From positions 4,836,001-4,900,000 of the forward strand of contig NC_063016.1 of NCBI RefSeq assembly GCF_020509005.1: DNA of 64,000 nucleotides, given 5' to 3'. Positions 63,840 to 64,000 of the stretch are shown in pieces. The position numbers and the translations under genes were made by a program. Source of the stretch: Fulvia fulva (lineage: Eukaryota > Ascomycota > Dothideomycetes > Mycosphaerellales > Mycosphaerellaceae). A model generated the notes under the pieces. The model ran no database searches and was not told where the DNA came from. It saw only the letters and a list, made by a program, of their open reading frames with translations. How positions within the stretch are numbered: position 1 is the stretch's first letter; the number at the start of each line of letters is the position of its first letter.

Positions 63840-64000
63840 TCAACCGTCTGGGTCCCACGCGAACCCACATCTTCTATACCCACAGAAGAGGTGAGGTTGC
63901 GCAAGGCCAATAGCACCAAGCAGACAATACAGAATCTCCTTGCGGCAGATGTCTTGAATCCCTACGAAGAAATCTCAAATACAAAGACGGCCGCCAAGCA
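63840..64000 (+). CDS. Possible partial coding exon running off the window
   Basis: The frame from 63840 (after TGA at 63837-63839) stays open to the window end: VWVPREPTSSIPTEEVR, then LRKANSTKQTIQNLLAADV and LNPYEEISNTKTAAK. The second half has protein-like, charged composition. A possible intron acceptor (CCCACAG, 63879-63885) precedes it. No family is recognised and the length is too short to be sure. Confidence 0.3.

Noticed and set aside
1..64000. tRNA, rRNA, CRISPR arrays or bacterial operon signals
   Set aside because: None seen; gene content and RIP point to a fungal nuclear TE cluster.

Overview
The window is a transposable-element nest from a filamentous ascomycete (Pezizomycotina). 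It contains Tad-like LINEs with (TCTA)n tails, Ty3/Gypsy chromoviruses, and extensive sequence in which CpA has become TpA (and TpG TpA on the other strand) while CpG survives. That is the signature of repeat-induced point mutation (RIP). The species cannot be named from the sequence. No complete host gene is visible; only the last ~1 kb looks like ordinary un-RIPed DNA.

Layout. 1-1537: RIP-ruined Gypsy RT-RNaseH-integrase (F). 1538-6378: LINE-A copy 1 (minus). 6379-38692: a second RIP-ruined Gypsy (B, plus), whose protease, RT and RNase H are split by successive insertions: LINE-B copy B1 (7020-19343), itself carrying LINE-C (8039-14088) and a 1.26-kb LTR element (14264-15521); the intact LINE-B copy B2 (20330-25343); the intact chromovirus Gypsy-1 (25501-32722); and the half-RIPed LINE-B copy B3 (33475-38475). 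38693-40395: 3' LTR, chromodomain and integrase core of Gypsy-G (minus). 40396-50242: LINE-A copy 2 (plus), with intact LINE-B copy B5 (45173-50158, minus) inside its 3' UTR. 50243-55327: RNaseH-RT-protease-gag-5' LTR of Gypsy-D (minus). 55328-57390: 3' ends of plus-strand Gypsy elements. 57690-62697: saturated-RIP LINE-B copy B4. 62930-64000: un-RIPed DNA holding a 479-bp MITE with perfect 41-bp inverted repeats and a 9-bp target duplication.

Mutational load gives relative ages. Gypsy-1, B2 and B5 are unmutated with open reading frames. Both LINE-A copies carry a few shared nonsense codons. B3 is intermediate. Everything else is saturated. B2, B3, B4 and B5 are colinear without an indel over the 4.58-kb coding part, so they differ almost only by transitions.

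The most informative signals are mechanistic. (1) Gypsy-1 has a textbook -1 frameshift signal at the gag/pol junction. (2) Three LTR families carry a 9-nt primer downstream of the TATA box that exactly complements a site beginning 3 nt after the 5' LTR, and the pair covaries between families; this indicates self-primed reverse transcription of the Tf1 type. (3) LINE-A, -B and -C share a 3'-terminal hairpin whose stems covary. (4) Every full-length LINE-B insertion has 20-52 nt of copy-specific filler between the target-site duplication and the conserved 5' end, and one filler is copied from the element's own RT region.
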